A DNA stretch of 64,000 nucleotides, taken from CAZZBK01 sp964652155 (lineage in GTDB: Bacteria > Planctomycetota > Planctomycetia > Pirellulales > PNKZ01). The notes under the pieces were generated by a model. That model saw only the letters and a program-made list of their open reading frames with translations. It was not told where the DNA came from and made no database searches. Below, one piece after another: positions 56,234 through 64,000 of the stretch (positions are counted from its first letter, which is position 1; every line of letters starts with the position of its first letter). The translations under genes and the position numbers were made by a program. The stretch is from NCBI GenBank assembly GCA_964652155.1, contig CAZZBK010000009.1, positions 15,048 to 79,047 of the forward strand, in the 5' to 3' direction.

Positions 56234-56254
56234 CGTCTGGTAACCCTGAGGCCC

Positions 56255-56701
56255 ATGAACATGTCGACCGCCACGCCCCACGCCGACTCGAGCGATCGAT
56301 CGCGTCGCTTGCGCCGTAGCCAACGGCGGGGCACGTCGACAGTCCAGTTCGCCATCGTTTGCCCCATCTTCTTCACGTTCTTTTTCTCGGCCATTGAGTA
56401 CGCGCGGGTCAATCAGATTGTGAATGCCGCCTCGTTCGCCGCCTACCAAGGCTGCCGCCGTGCGATTATTCCAGGGGCCACCGCCGCCAACGCCACATCG
56501 GCGGCACAAACCATCTTGAGTGCCGGCATGGTGAGCGGCTCGACGATCACGATTAACCCCTCGACGATCACCAACACCACATCCACCGTTACGGTGACCG
56601 TGGCCATCAATCTCGACAACAACGCCTGGTTCATTCCCACCTTTACCCGCGGAATGACGATCACGCGGGCCTGCACGCTGACCCGCGAAAAAACCAACTG
56701 A
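56255..56701 (+). CDS. Second TadE-like pseudopilin
   Basis: 148 residues; ATG 56255 or the nearby ATG 56261, with GAGG upstream. A hydrophilic leader of about 25 residues, then RRGTSTVQFAIVCPIFFTFFFSAIEYARVNQIVNAASFAAYQGCRRAII, where the usual TadE Glu five residues into the helix is replaced by Gln (STVQFAI). A Thr/Ser-rich beta domain follows. The leader is longer than in the first TadE. It begins 21 bases after the TadG stop. The loss of the Glu suggests altered assembly or processing. Confidence 0.78.
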   Translation: MNMSTATPHADSSDRSRRLRRSQRRGTSTVQFAIVCPIFFTFFFSAIEYARVNQIVNAASFAAYQGCRRAIIPGATAANATSAAQTILSAGMVSGSTITINPSTITNTTSTVTVTVAINLDNNAWFIPTFTRGMTITRACTLTREKTN

Positions 56702-56860
56702 CCGCCCTCGCTCGTTGATCCCGTAGCCGATGAGCCCGCGTTGACTCTTGCCTCGAAGGTTGAATCTTTCGCCCTGGGCCACAATTCCCTTCCCCCCCGC
56801 GACGAGCCGGGTAAAATACACGCCGGTTGCGTATCGTCGACGACACAGGGGACGACTGGC

Positions 56861-57688
56861 ATGCTGAAACTCACTCCGCTCGCGGGCTCACTGGTCTGTG
56901 GGCTGCTCATGCATTCTCCGCTCGTCGCCGCAGAGGAGATCACGTTTCGCGATCTGGTCCGCAAGTTCGTCCAAACACCCGAGGGCACGGTCAGCGCCGC
57001 GCAAGTGCCTGGGTTGCCCCAGGGGGTCGAGAAGATTGTCGCCCTCGAGTACACCGTGCTGCTCCGCACCCCGAACGGCGACGAACCGGTCGACGCGAAC
57101 GTGCATCGCTTCAAGATCGGCGATCAGGTCCGGGTTCGCGTCAAGCCACTCAATGGCCTGTACATCTACATCTTTCACGAGGGGGCCAGCGGCAAGCGGG
57201 TCTGCTTGCTCCCCGAACAACGTGAGCGTCCGCCGCTCGCGTTGCCAGAAAAATCGCTCGAACTGCCGACCGATGGCAGCGTGTTCGAGTTTACGCCCCC
57301 GGCGGGAGACGAGAAGCTGATCGTCGTCGCCTTGGAAAAGCCAAGCGATAACCTGGCGGCGCTCTCCGATTCGATCTTCAAAAAGCCCGAGGTCACGCTC
57401 ACCGACGACGAGAAACGCCTGCGCGACGAGGTCAAGGCCCACGGCGAGCAAACGCTCAAGTCGATCCTCGACCGACAATCGCAAGGCACGCGCTATCGCG
57501 GCATGTTCGATGACTTGGCATCGACTCAGATCAAGCAAGATGTTCGTCAGCGCGGTACGGATCGCGTGCTGCTCGAAGAGCCGCCGCACGCCAAGCAACC
57601 CAGCACCTTCAGCATGGTCGCCCTATTGCGCGGCGGCAACAAAGGGGAGTTGTTCGTCACGATCCCGCTCAAGTCGACCCCGAAGTAA
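56861..57688 (+). CDS. Exported DUF4384 domain protein
   Basis: 275 residues from ATG 56861 (AGGGGA about ten bases upstream), chosen because a signal peptide (residues 1-22, cleavage near VAAEE) follows. The DUF4384 core is residues about 60-175: FKIGDQVRVRVKPLNGLYIYIFHEGASGKRVCLLPEQ and KLIVVALEKPSD. The C-terminal 90 residues are charged and helical. DUF4384 proteins often accompany caspase-family or WD40 proteins and Ser/Thr kinases in bacteria, but their function is unknown. It is 25 bases upstream of the WD40-caspase gene and surely co-transcribed. Confidence 0.82.
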   Translation: MLKLTPLAGSLVCGLLMHSPLVAAEEITFRDLVRKFVQTPEGTVSAAQVPGLPQGVEKIVALEYTVLLRTPNGDEPVDANVHRFKIGDQVRVRVKPLNGLYIYIFHEGASGKRVCLLPEQRERPPLALPEKSLELPTDGSVFEFTPPAGDEKLIVVALEKPSDNLAALSDSIFKKPEVTLTDDEKRLRDEVKAHGEQTLKSILDRQSQGTRYRGMFDDLASTQIKQDVRQRGTDRVLLEEPPHAKQPSTFSMVALLRGGNKGELFVTIPLKSTPK

Positions 57689-57713
57689 CCCTCATGTTCA
57701 ACGGTGAAGCGCG

Positions 57714-60700
57714 GTGACGATGCGACCCTGGTTGCAGATGATTGTGGCGCTCGGCGGGTTGTTGCTGTCGTGCCCCGCATGCTGGGCGCAAGCGGCTGAG
57801 GTGGCCAAGCGTGATCTGCTGCGCGTCGCCACCGATGACGATCGACCGTGGCTGGTGCTGAACACCTCGGGGCACACGGCCCCCATTCAAGCTCTGGCAT
57901 TTTCTCCCGACGGGCGGCGACTCTTCTCGGCGGGGCAAGACAAGGCGCTGCGTGTCTGGAACATGCAAGTGGCCTCGCGCGACTTGGTGCGCCGCCCCCT
58001 CTTGGAACGCTCGTTTCACTGGCAAATCTCCCGGGGACCCCGCGGCGCGATCTACGCGCTGGCCGTCGCCAACGATGGTCTCGTCGCCCTGGGTGGCTAC
58101 GGTGCCTCGGGTGGACTCGGTGAAATCCTGCTCATCGACAGTTCCACGGGCACGTTGCGTAAAACTCTCCAAGGGCATGCGCAATCGATTGCGTCGCTCG
58201 CCTTCTCGGCTGACGGACAATCACTAGCCTCGGCCGATTTGTCGGGCCGAGCTTTGCTCTGGAATCGCGACGGTGCTCCGCCCGTCGAAGTGAGCGCAAA
58301 CGACATCAAGCGTTATGGCGAGGCGCTCGCGCGCAGCATTGCGATCCAGGCGCGCTTTCGTCCGCTGGCCTACGCGCCAACCGCTCCCGCGCCGACCATC
58401 GTTTGGCCCGTGTGTGCCAGCACCGAACCCGAGCAGCCGCTGCGTTGGCGATTGAGCAGCATCACCCCGGACGGCAAGTTGCAGGACACGCCGTGGGACC
58501 AGGACCATTGGGGTTGCGTGACCGCGCTGGCCGCTCAAAGCCAAGGCAAGCACCTGGCCTCGGCCGACCTGACGGGCAAGGCCTACCTGTGGACGCTTGA
58601 GCCACAACCTCGAGCCGAGCCACTCGATGTGCCGGGCATTGTCACCGCGCTGGCCTTTTCGCCCGACGGGCGACAGCTGGTCGTCGGCACCGCGCGCAGT
58701 GCCAAGCAAAAGCAGAGTTGGTTGCAAGTCTGGGACGTGACCACGCGGCAACTCTTGTGGCAACGCTCGCTCGCCGATCACGTGCTCGCCTGCTCGATGA
58801 GCGCCGACGGAAAACGACTTGCCTACTCGGGCGGAGCCCATCACGCCTTGCACATCAGTGACCTGCGCGCCGACGCGACCCCCAGCGTCTTGAGCAGTGC
58901 TGCCCGGCCTGTGACCAAAGTGGCCTTCGCGGCCCGCGAGCCTCGTTACCGCTTCGCCTGGGGACACACACGCACCGAAGTCGCCTTCAACGACTATGGT
59001 CAGCTTGCGCACAGTTTTGACCCCGTCGGGCTCGCTCTGGATGAAGGCGAGTTGGATGTCGATGACTGGCTGGGCGTCAATTGGTCGCAAGGCCCGTGGC
59101 GCGCGGCGATCGAGCCCAGCGGGATGCTTCAGCTTTACGAACAAGACCAGCCGCGCGGCACCATCACGCTCGACCCGCAATGGGAAGGGCGCGCCGTGAG
59201 CCTCTGCTGGCTCACCGATCCGCAAGGGCAACCCAACGGTCTCGTCGTCGGGACCGACGTGCAAAACAGCCTGTACGTGTTCCACTTGGCCCAGCGCGGC
59301 GAGTGCCCGCTGCGACGACATTTTCGCGGTCATCAAGACCTCGTAAGCAGCGTGGGCGTGTCACGCGACATGAAGTACCTCGTCTCCGGTGGCGGCGACG
59401 GCACGGTTCGACTGTGGAGCCTGGCCGACTGGACGCTCGGCAATACCTTGCTCGGGCGTTGGGGAGCCGAACTGAAAAGCGAAGCGGCCGGCTTGCGGGT
59501 CACGCGCGTCGCTCCCGGCGGACCCCTCTATTTTCGCGGCGTGCGCGAAGGTGACATCCTCAAGCAGTTGGACTGGCCCGGCAAAGATGCTCCGCAAAGC
59601 TCGACCGATGCCGATGTCATGCTGCGGCGGCTCGGCGCGGCGGCCTGGGACGAGCAACTCGTGTTCCACACGCTGCGCGGCAAGCTCGTGCTGCGACCGT
59701 TTCAGAGCCTCAGCGCTTGGCAACCGTTGGCCACCCTGTTGGCGACGCAAGAACGCGAATGGGCCTACTGGACCCCCGAGGGCTATTACGACGCCTCCGT
59801 CAACGGCCGCGCGCTCTTTGGCTGGCAGGTGAATCGCGGCCTGGACCGGCTCGCCGATTTCTATCGGGCCGATCAATTCCGGCGACTCGAACGACCCGAT
59901 GTGCTCGAACATCTGCTGCTCACCGGCAGCGTGTCAGCCGCCCTTGCAGCCCGACAGCAGGCTGCAACCATTGCACCCGATCAACTCGTGCCTACGCAGA
60001 TTGCCGCCACGCCGCGCGTGGAGATATTGACCCCCTCGACAACCGATCGCGTCGCGCAAGACACGTTGCAGGTGCGGGCTCGGGTACGGCTAGCCAAGGA
60101 CGTGGCGTTGAGCAACACGCAGGTCTTTGCCAACGGAGTCGCCGCGTCGCAAGAACGACTCGTCGAGCGACGCGAACTGGACGACGCCATCGAGTCAACC
60201 TACGAGTGGAACGCCCGCCTGCCGAGTGAACACGAGCATTTGATCCAAGTCTGGGCCACTTCGGCGGTCGACACGATCGGGCAAAACAGCGTCGTGGTCG
60301 CACAGGAGGGCGAACGACCGTTGCCGCGTCGATCTCCCAAGCTGTACGTGCTCGCGGTCGGCATCGATCATTATCGAGACGAGGCCGTGCAGCCGTTGGC
60401 CTATGGTGTCGCCGATGCCCGCAGTGTCGTGTCGCTGTTCGAGTCGTCGACGCAAGGATTGTACTCGCTGGGAGACAAGCGGTTGCTGCTCAACGAACGC
60501 GTGACGCCACAAACGTGGCGTGAGACATTCGCGGCGCTGCACAAGCAATTGCGGACCGATGCCCAGCCCGACGATTTGCTCGTGATCTTTCTGGCGGGCC
60601 ACGGCTTCGTCGACTCGCAAACGCAGCGCTATTATTTTGCCGGTCAGGCGATCACGCGCGACGAATATCAGCGCGGCGACTACCGGAGTTCGATTGCCTG

Positions 60701-61097
60701 CGATGACTTTCACCTGCTCGCCGACATTCCCTGCCGCAAACTGGCGCTGCTCGACACCTGTCACAGCGGCGCGATCGTGCCGCTCCGCGATCGGCAACTC
60801 AAGTCGGTCGTGCGCGCCTTGCAGCAGGATGTGATCCTCACGCTCACGGCCTCGGCCGGCCATGAGAAATCCGAAGAACGCGCCGAGTGGCAACACGGCG
60901 CGTTCACCAAGGTCTTGCTCGCCGGGCTTCAGGGCCAGGCCGATCGCAGCCAGGATGGCGTCGTGTCGCTCGACGAGATCGTGTCGTACGTGCAGCGTGA
61001 GGTGCCGCAGCTCACCTCGGGGCGGCAGAACCCCACGGCGGGGCCCGCCGAGTTACTCCCGTTCGTGCAACTGCCGCTGACACGCGACCGGCCTTGA
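57714..61097 (+). CDS. Exported WD40-PDZ-caspase (peptidase C14) protein
   Basis: 1,127 residues (GTG 57714; ATG 57720 also possible). Signal peptide at 1-27 (WLQMIVALGGLLLSCPACWAQA). WD40 blades from about 45 to 590 (GHTAPIQALAFSPDGRRLFSAGQDKALRVWN; GHAQSIASLAFSADGQSLASADLSGRALLWN; GHQDLVSSVGVSRDMKYLVSGGGDGTVRLWS). A PDZ-like stretch follows at about 590-670 (GLRVTRVAPGGPLYFRGVREGDIL), then a linker with YWTPEGYYDASVNGRALFGW, an Ig-like strand set near 760-870, and a caspase-like C14 domain from about 880 (LYVLAVGIDHYRD). The catalytic dyad is intact: His963 (FLAGHGF) and Cys1016 (LLDTCHSG). Family function: metacaspase-like protease. Export and WD40 sensor parts suggest signalling outside the cytoplasm; the target is unknown. 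Confidence 0.85.
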   Translation: MTMRPWLQMIVALGGLLLSCPACWAQAAEVAKRDLLRVATDDDRPWLVLNTSGHTAPIQALAFSPDGRRLFSAGQDKALRVWNMQVASRDLVRRPLLERSFHWQISRGPRGAIYALAVANDGLVALGGYGASGGLGEILLIDSSTGTLRKTLQGHAQSIASLAFSADGQSLASADLSGRALLWNRDGAPPVEVSANDIKRYGEALARSIAIQARFRPLAYAPTAPAPTIVWPVCASTEPEQPLRWRLSSITPDGKLQDTPWDQDHWGCVTALAAQSQGKHLASADLTGKAYLWTLEPQPRAEPLDVPGIVTALAFSPDGRQLVVGTARSAKQKQSWLQVWDVTTRQLLWQRSLADHVLACSMSADGKRLAYSGGAHHALHISDLRADATPSVLSSAARPVTKVAFAAREPRYRFAWGHTRTEVAFNDYGQLAHSFDPVGLALDEGELDVDDWLGVNWSQGPWRAAIEPSGMLQLYEQDQPRGTITLDPQWEGRAVSLCWLTDPQGQPNGLVVGTDVQNSLYVFHLAQRGECPLRRHFRGHQDLVSSVGVSRDMKYLVSGGGDGTVRLWSLADWTLGNTLLGRWGAELKSEAAGLRVTRVAPGGPLYFRGVREGDILKQLDWPGKDAPQSSTDADVMLRRLGAAAWDEQLVFHTLRGKLVLRPFQSLSAWQPLATLLATQEREWAYWTPEGYYDASVNGRALFGWQVNRGLDRLADFYRADQFRRLERPDVLEHLLLTGSVSAALAARQQAATIAPDQLVPTQIAATPRVEILTPSTTDRVAQDTLQVRARVRLAKDVALSNTQVFANGVAASQERLVERRELDDAIESTYEWNARLPSEHEHLIQVWATSAVDTIGQNSVVVAQEGERPLPRRSPKLYVLAVGIDHYRDEAVQPLAYGVADARSVVSLFESSTQGLYSLGDKRLLLNERVTPQTWRETFAALHKQLRTDAQPDDLLVIFLAGHGFVDSQTQRYYFAGQAITRDEYQRGDYRSSIACDDFHLLADIPCRKLALLDTCHSGAIVPLRDRQLKSVVRALQQDVILTLTASAGHEKSEERAEWQHGAFTKVLLAGLQGQADRSQDGVVSLDEIVSYVQREVPQLTSGRQNPTAGPAELLPFVQLPLTRDRP

Positions 61098-61167
61098 GCG
61101 CCGATCCTAAAATCGAAATGCGATGGGGACAGTCCCCGCCGCTTGTAGGATATCGGCACTCAGGCGC
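61098..61167. repeat. Short convergent region with GGGGACAGTCCCC palindrome
   Basis: The 70 bp between the caspase and kinase stops contain a perfect 13-base palindrome GGGGACAGTCCCC at 61125-61137. It has the same GGGAC..GTCCC core as the inverted repeat at 26847-26897, so it belongs to a dispersed REP-like family or acts as a bidirectional hairpin between convergent genes. Confidence 0.5.
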
Positions 61168-63096
61168 TTACGGTTCCTCGGTCGTCGCGGCAACCGTGGG
61201 TTTCTTGCCCTGGCGGTAGGCCTCGGCGCGGCGAAGAAAATAGCCCCGCAAGGTTGCATCGGCCGCCTCGACGGCTTGCTGCTGCGCCTCGCTGGCCTCG
61301 GTGAACTTTCCCTCCTCGGCCAACACCTCGGCCAGAATGTCGAGTTCGCTGGGGTTCTGATCCGCCACATCGGCCACAACCTCGCGGGCGGTGAGTTCGG
61401 CTTGTCGCAAGATCACGTTGCGATCGGCGCGTTCCAATTTCCAGGCCTCGGCAAGGCGCGCGAGCCAAACCGCCGCTTCGGGCGAATCGCGAAAACACAT
61501 CAAGAAGTCGCGAAAACGACTGTCACGCTCGAGCTGATCGCGATCGACCGGCAACCCTTGGTCCGCCGCTTTGAGTTCGTAGGCCGCGCGCGCCTCGTAA
61601 ATCTCCCAGGCGTTATGGGTCGATAGCCGCAATGCCTGCGTCAGGTCGTCGATCGCCGGCGGGTACTGTTGCAATCGGCCGTACGCCAATCCACGATTAT
61701 GGTAGTCCTGAACGGCCGGAGAGATACTCAGCGCGACGCTCAGGTCGTCGATGGCGTCTTGAAACAGTCCCTTCTTGAGGTGCGCGTTGCCACGGCGGCT
61801 GTAAGCCCGCACGTTGCGGGGTTCGATGGCCAGAACCTGACTGAGGTCCAGCAGCGCGTCGTCCAGCCGATTCAGCTCGAGGTAGCACGTTCCGCGGAGC
61901 AGTAACGCCTCGACACGGCGCGCGCCGCTAAATTGCACGGCGCGCGTCAGTGGCGCGAGTGCCTCGTCGAATTGCCCGTGATCGTACAGCGCTCGGCCCT
62001 CGTTGAGCGCGCGCTGCGCTTGGATGTGCCAGTATCCCACGACGCCGCCGATCCAGGCGACACACAGCAGCAATAAGACCGCCAATAGCTTGCGTCGTTG
62101 CGTCGAGACAGTCGTCAGCGTACCCGCGTGTGGCGGCCAGGGTGCGTCGCTGGCCACGGCCCGCAACGCGGCCACGAATTGCTGGCAGGAGTCGAACCGC
62201 TTCGTGGGATCGAGCGCCGTGGCGCGGCGCACAACCGCTCGTTCCGTGACACTGAGCGCATCCAGGCACAGATCGCCGCGCGACACGGCCGAGACCACGT
62301 CGGCGACCACGTGGCTCTCATAAGGCAACTGGCCGGTGCGTAGCTCGTGGTAGGTGATGGCCAGCGAGTATTGATCGGTCGAGGCGCTGGGCTCGTGCGC
62401 CTTGAGACATTCCGGCGCGACATAGGCCACGGTACCCGCCGTGGTATTCGTGGCCCGCACATCGCCGACCATCCGTGCCAGGCCGAAGTCGCAGACCTGC
62501 ACGGCGTCGCCGACCAGCACCAAGTTGAACGGTTTCACGTCGCAATGCTGGATGCCAACGGGTCCCGCCCCAAGGTCGTGCTGCGGCGCGTTGAGGAAAT
62601 CGAGCGCGCGGGCCGCGTCGTCCATGTAGCGGAGCAACTCGTCACGCGGAATGCCGCGGAGCCCCTGCTGCTGACATTCTCGCAGCCGTTCCGCAAGGTC
62701 GCGGTCGCCAAGCCCCATCGCGATGATAAGCTCGACCGGGCGCTGCTCGGCCGTCTCGTCGAGTTCGATCGTGTCTTGCAGCGCCGAGATGGGCGTTACA
62801 TACTTTTTCAGGTCCTCGACGCGCGTGTCATCGGCACTGATGATTCGGCCGGACTCGTCTTTGAGCCAAAAGGCCACGAGCGGCACCAAGTTAGGATGCC
62901 GGATACACCGGACGAGCTTGAGGGCCTGGAACTCCTTAACGCCGCGCGCGCCGGTCAGGCTGATGATCTTGACGGCCAGTTCGGTGCCGCCGGGGGCATG
63001 GGCCTTCCACACCGACCCCATCCCCCCTTGACCAAGAAACGCCGTCAGCTTGGCTCCCGGGATCGGTTCATCTCCAAGCTGATAATGTTGAGACAT
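61168..63096 (-). CDS. Transmembrane Ser/Thr protein kinase with C-terminal TPRs
   Basis: 642 residues from ATG 63096; a TTG six bases upstream is possible. Hanks-type kinase at 13-280: glycine loop LGQGGMGSVW (22-30), Lys43, catalytic loop HCDVKPFN with Asp186 and Lys188, and CDFGLAR with Asp203. All catalytic residues are kept, and the Asp-not-Arg before the catalytic Asp (HCD rather than HRD) means it may not need loop phosphorylation. One helix at about 332-357 (RKLLAVLLLLCVAWIGGVVGYWHI), then about six TPR-like units (ALLLRGTCYLELNRLDDALLDLSQ and NVRAYSRRGNAHLKKGLFQ). TPRs outside the cytoplasm would be the sensor side. Convergent with the WD40-caspase gene. Confidence 0.9.
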   Translation of the reverse strand: MSQHYQLGDEPIPGAKLTAFLGQGGMGSVWKAHAPGGTELAVKIISLTGARGVKEFQALKLVRCIRHPNLVPLVAFWLKDESGRIISADDTRVEDLKKYVTPISALQDTIELDETAEQRPVELIIAMGLGDRDLAERLRECQQQGLRGIPRDELLRYMDDAARALDFLNAPQHDLGAGPVGIQHCDVKPFNLVLVGDAVQVCDFGLARMVGDVRATNTTAGTVAYVAPECLKAHEPSASTDQYSLAITYHELRTGQLPYESHVVADVVSAVSRGDLCLDALSVTERAVVRRATALDPTKRFDSCQQFVAALRAVASDAPWPPHAGTLTTVSTQRRKLLAVLLLLCVAWIGGVVGYWHIQAQRALNEGRALYDHGQFDEALAPLTRAVQFSGARRVEALLLRGTCYLELNRLDDALLDLSQVLAIEPRNVRAYSRRGNAHLKKGLFQDAIDDLSVALSISPAVQDYHNRGLAYGRLQQYPPAIDDLTQALRLSTHNAWEIYEARAAYELKAADQGLPVDRDQLERDSRFRDFLMCFRDSPEAAVWLARLAEAWKLERADRNVILRQAELTAREVVADVADQNPSELDILAEVLAEEGKFTEASEAQQQAVEAADATLRGYFLRRAEAYRQGKKPTVAATTEEP

Positions 63097-63176
63097 GGTC
63101 AACCAACGGCTCGCGGCGTAAACAAACGGTTGCCCTTATCTTAGCCGAGAACGTTACGCTGACGCGAGGGCGGGCT

Positions 63177-64000
63177 TCAGAACCACTGTCGTTTGTCGAC
63201 GACGTTCTGGAGCGGTTCGCCAGCCGCAAATCGCCGCCAATTGTCGAGCAGAACCTGCAAATGCCGCTCGGCGATGCATGCCGCGTAACCGGCAACATGA
63301 GGCGTCAGGATCGCATTGGGCAGCGACCAGAGCCGGTGGTCGGAGGGTAACGGTTCGGTTTCGTACACGTCGAGCGCTGCGCCGGCGATCGTGCCGGCCT
63401 CGAGTGCCGCGGTCAGATCGGCCAGATCCACGATGGCACCGCGGCCGATGTTGATCAAATAGGCCGAGCGTTTCATGTGCGCGAACTGCGCCGCCGCGAA
63501 CATCTTGGAGGTCTGCGGAGTATGTGGCGCGGCAATCACGACAAAGTCGCTCAGCGAGAGCAGTTGATCGAGCTGGTCGACTCCCCACAGCGATTCGACG
63601 TCGCTTGGCTGGTTGCTCGGGTGTGGATCGACCGCCACGATCCGCATGGAAAACGCCGCGGCTCGACGAGCCACCTCGCGGCCAATGCCGCCGAAGCCGA
63701 CGATCCCCAGGGTCAACTCGGCCAGGTGCAGGTGCGCGCGGTCGATCGGGCCTTGCACCCCCGGACCGGTGGCGAACGAAACACGCTCGCTCTCGCCGCC
63801 GACGGGTTCCCAGCGACGCTCAATCTGCTGCCGCAAATACGTGTGCAAGTTGCGGGCAAAGCAGAGCATGGTGCCCAGCACCTGATCGGCGATCACGTCG
63901 CTGAAAATTCCCCGCATGTTGGTCAACTGGCAGGGGTGCTGGACGAGCGAGTCGAACATGTAGTGTTCCAACCTGGCGGTCGGCGATTGAATCCATCGCA
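63177..64000 (-). CDS. D-2-hydroxyacid dehydrogenase, N-terminus beyond window
   Basis: The reading frame runs open to the right edge (274 codons visible), so the start lies outside. NAD-binding landmarks: LGIVGFGGIGREVARR (GxGxxG) and IVAVDPH with Asp; catalytic Arg in INIGRGAIVD, Glu in YETEPLP and His in ILTPHVAG. These identify the 2-hydroxyacid dehydrogenase superfamily (D-lactate, glyoxylate or phosphoglycerate type). The left part holds the family linker YMFDSLVQHPCQLTNMRGIFSDVIADQVLG. The substrate cannot be settled without the missing N-terminus. It lies 80 bp upstream of the kinase gene and on the same strand. Confidence 0.9.
   Translation of the reverse strand, partial: RWIQSPTARLEHYMFDSLVQHPCQLTNMRGIFSDVIADQVLGTMLCFARNLHTYLRQQIERRWEPVGGESERVSFATGPGVQGPIDRAHLHLAELTLGIVGFGGIGREVARRAAAFSMRIVAVDPHPSNQPSDVESLWGVDQLDQLLSLSDFVVIAAPHTPQTSKMFAAAQFAHMKRSAYLINIGRGAIVDLADLTAALEAGTIAGAALDVYETEPLPSDHRLWSLPNAILTPHVAGYAACIAERHLQVLLDNWRRFAAGEPLQNVVDKRQWF

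Noticed and set aside
54578..63096. Treating the Tad genes, DUF4384, caspase and kinase as one proven defence island
   Set aside because: Strand and spacing support only DUF4384-caspase as an operon; no phage-defence family, integrase or composition shift is visible. It is kept as a hypothesis only.
63177..63971. Start of the dehydrogenase at TTG 63971
   Set aside because: The frame stays open to the edge and continues with a family-typical stretch (RWIQSPTAR) before it, so the true start lies outside the window.

Overview
The window looks like part of the chromosome of a high-GC planctomycete, probably of the Pirellulales/Lacipirellulaceae type. The evidence is the gene content. It has a canonical pair of planctomycete cytochrome-c/DUF1549/DUF1553 and DUF1501 genes, a second DUF1501 gene, a sulfatase, many secreted beta-propeller and vWA proteins, a Ser/Thr kinase with TPRs, and a giant repeat protein whose N-terminus carries an LEPR-like motif (PLEERRL). 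No phylogenetic marker gene is present, so the assignment rests on gene families. No rRNA, tRNA, CRISPR array, transposase or prophage gene was seen.

Layout. Positions 1-24882 (minus strand) are a single open coding region of at least 8,294 codons that runs off the left edge. It starts with GTG after a good Shine-Dalgarno. It has about 6,100 residues of autotransporter-associated beta-strand (PATR-type) repeats, then a hemagglutinin-like beta-helix stretch, then about 12 cadherin-like repeats. It is most likely a surface adhesin or matrix protein. From 25.3 to 29.2 kb are minus-strand genes for a PilZ-like protein, a transglutaminase-like/TPR protein, a secreted beta-propeller and a di-heme cytochrome c peroxidase. 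From 29.3 to 31.9 kb is a leucine operon, leuC-(Uma2 nuclease-like)-leuD. A vWA membrane protein (plus strand), a sulfatase-STAS pair (minus) and a secreted SMP-30-like lactonase (plus) follow to 37.6 kb.

From 37.6 to 42.3 kb (minus) is a four-gene exporter operon: membrane fusion protein, ABC ATPase and two FtsX-type permeases. From 42.6 to 46.4 kb (plus) is the cytochrome/DUF1553 + DUF1501 pair. From 46.4 to 54.2 kb (minus) is a likely catabolic cluster: GntR regulator, CBM9-like protein, DUF1501 protein, mono-heme DUF3365-like protein and a 1,358-residue secreted glycosidase-like protein. From 54.6 to 56.7 kb (plus) are three Tad-type pseudopilin genes (TadE-TadG-TadE). From 56.9 to 61.1 kb (plus) are an exported DUF4384 protein and an exported WD40-PDZ-caspase protein. 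A convergent membrane Ser/Thr kinase with C-terminal TPRs (minus) and a D-2-hydroxyacid dehydrogenase cut by the right edge complete the window.

How they fit together. The window mixes housekeeping (leucine synthesis) with much cell-surface and polymer-degradation biology. The two most unusual parts are the giant mosaic surface protein and the 54.6-63.1 kb block, where Tad-like pseudopilins, an extracytoplasmic DUF4384 protein, a caspase-like protease with intact His/Cys dyad and a transmembrane kinase lie together. Whether that block acts as one system is inference only.
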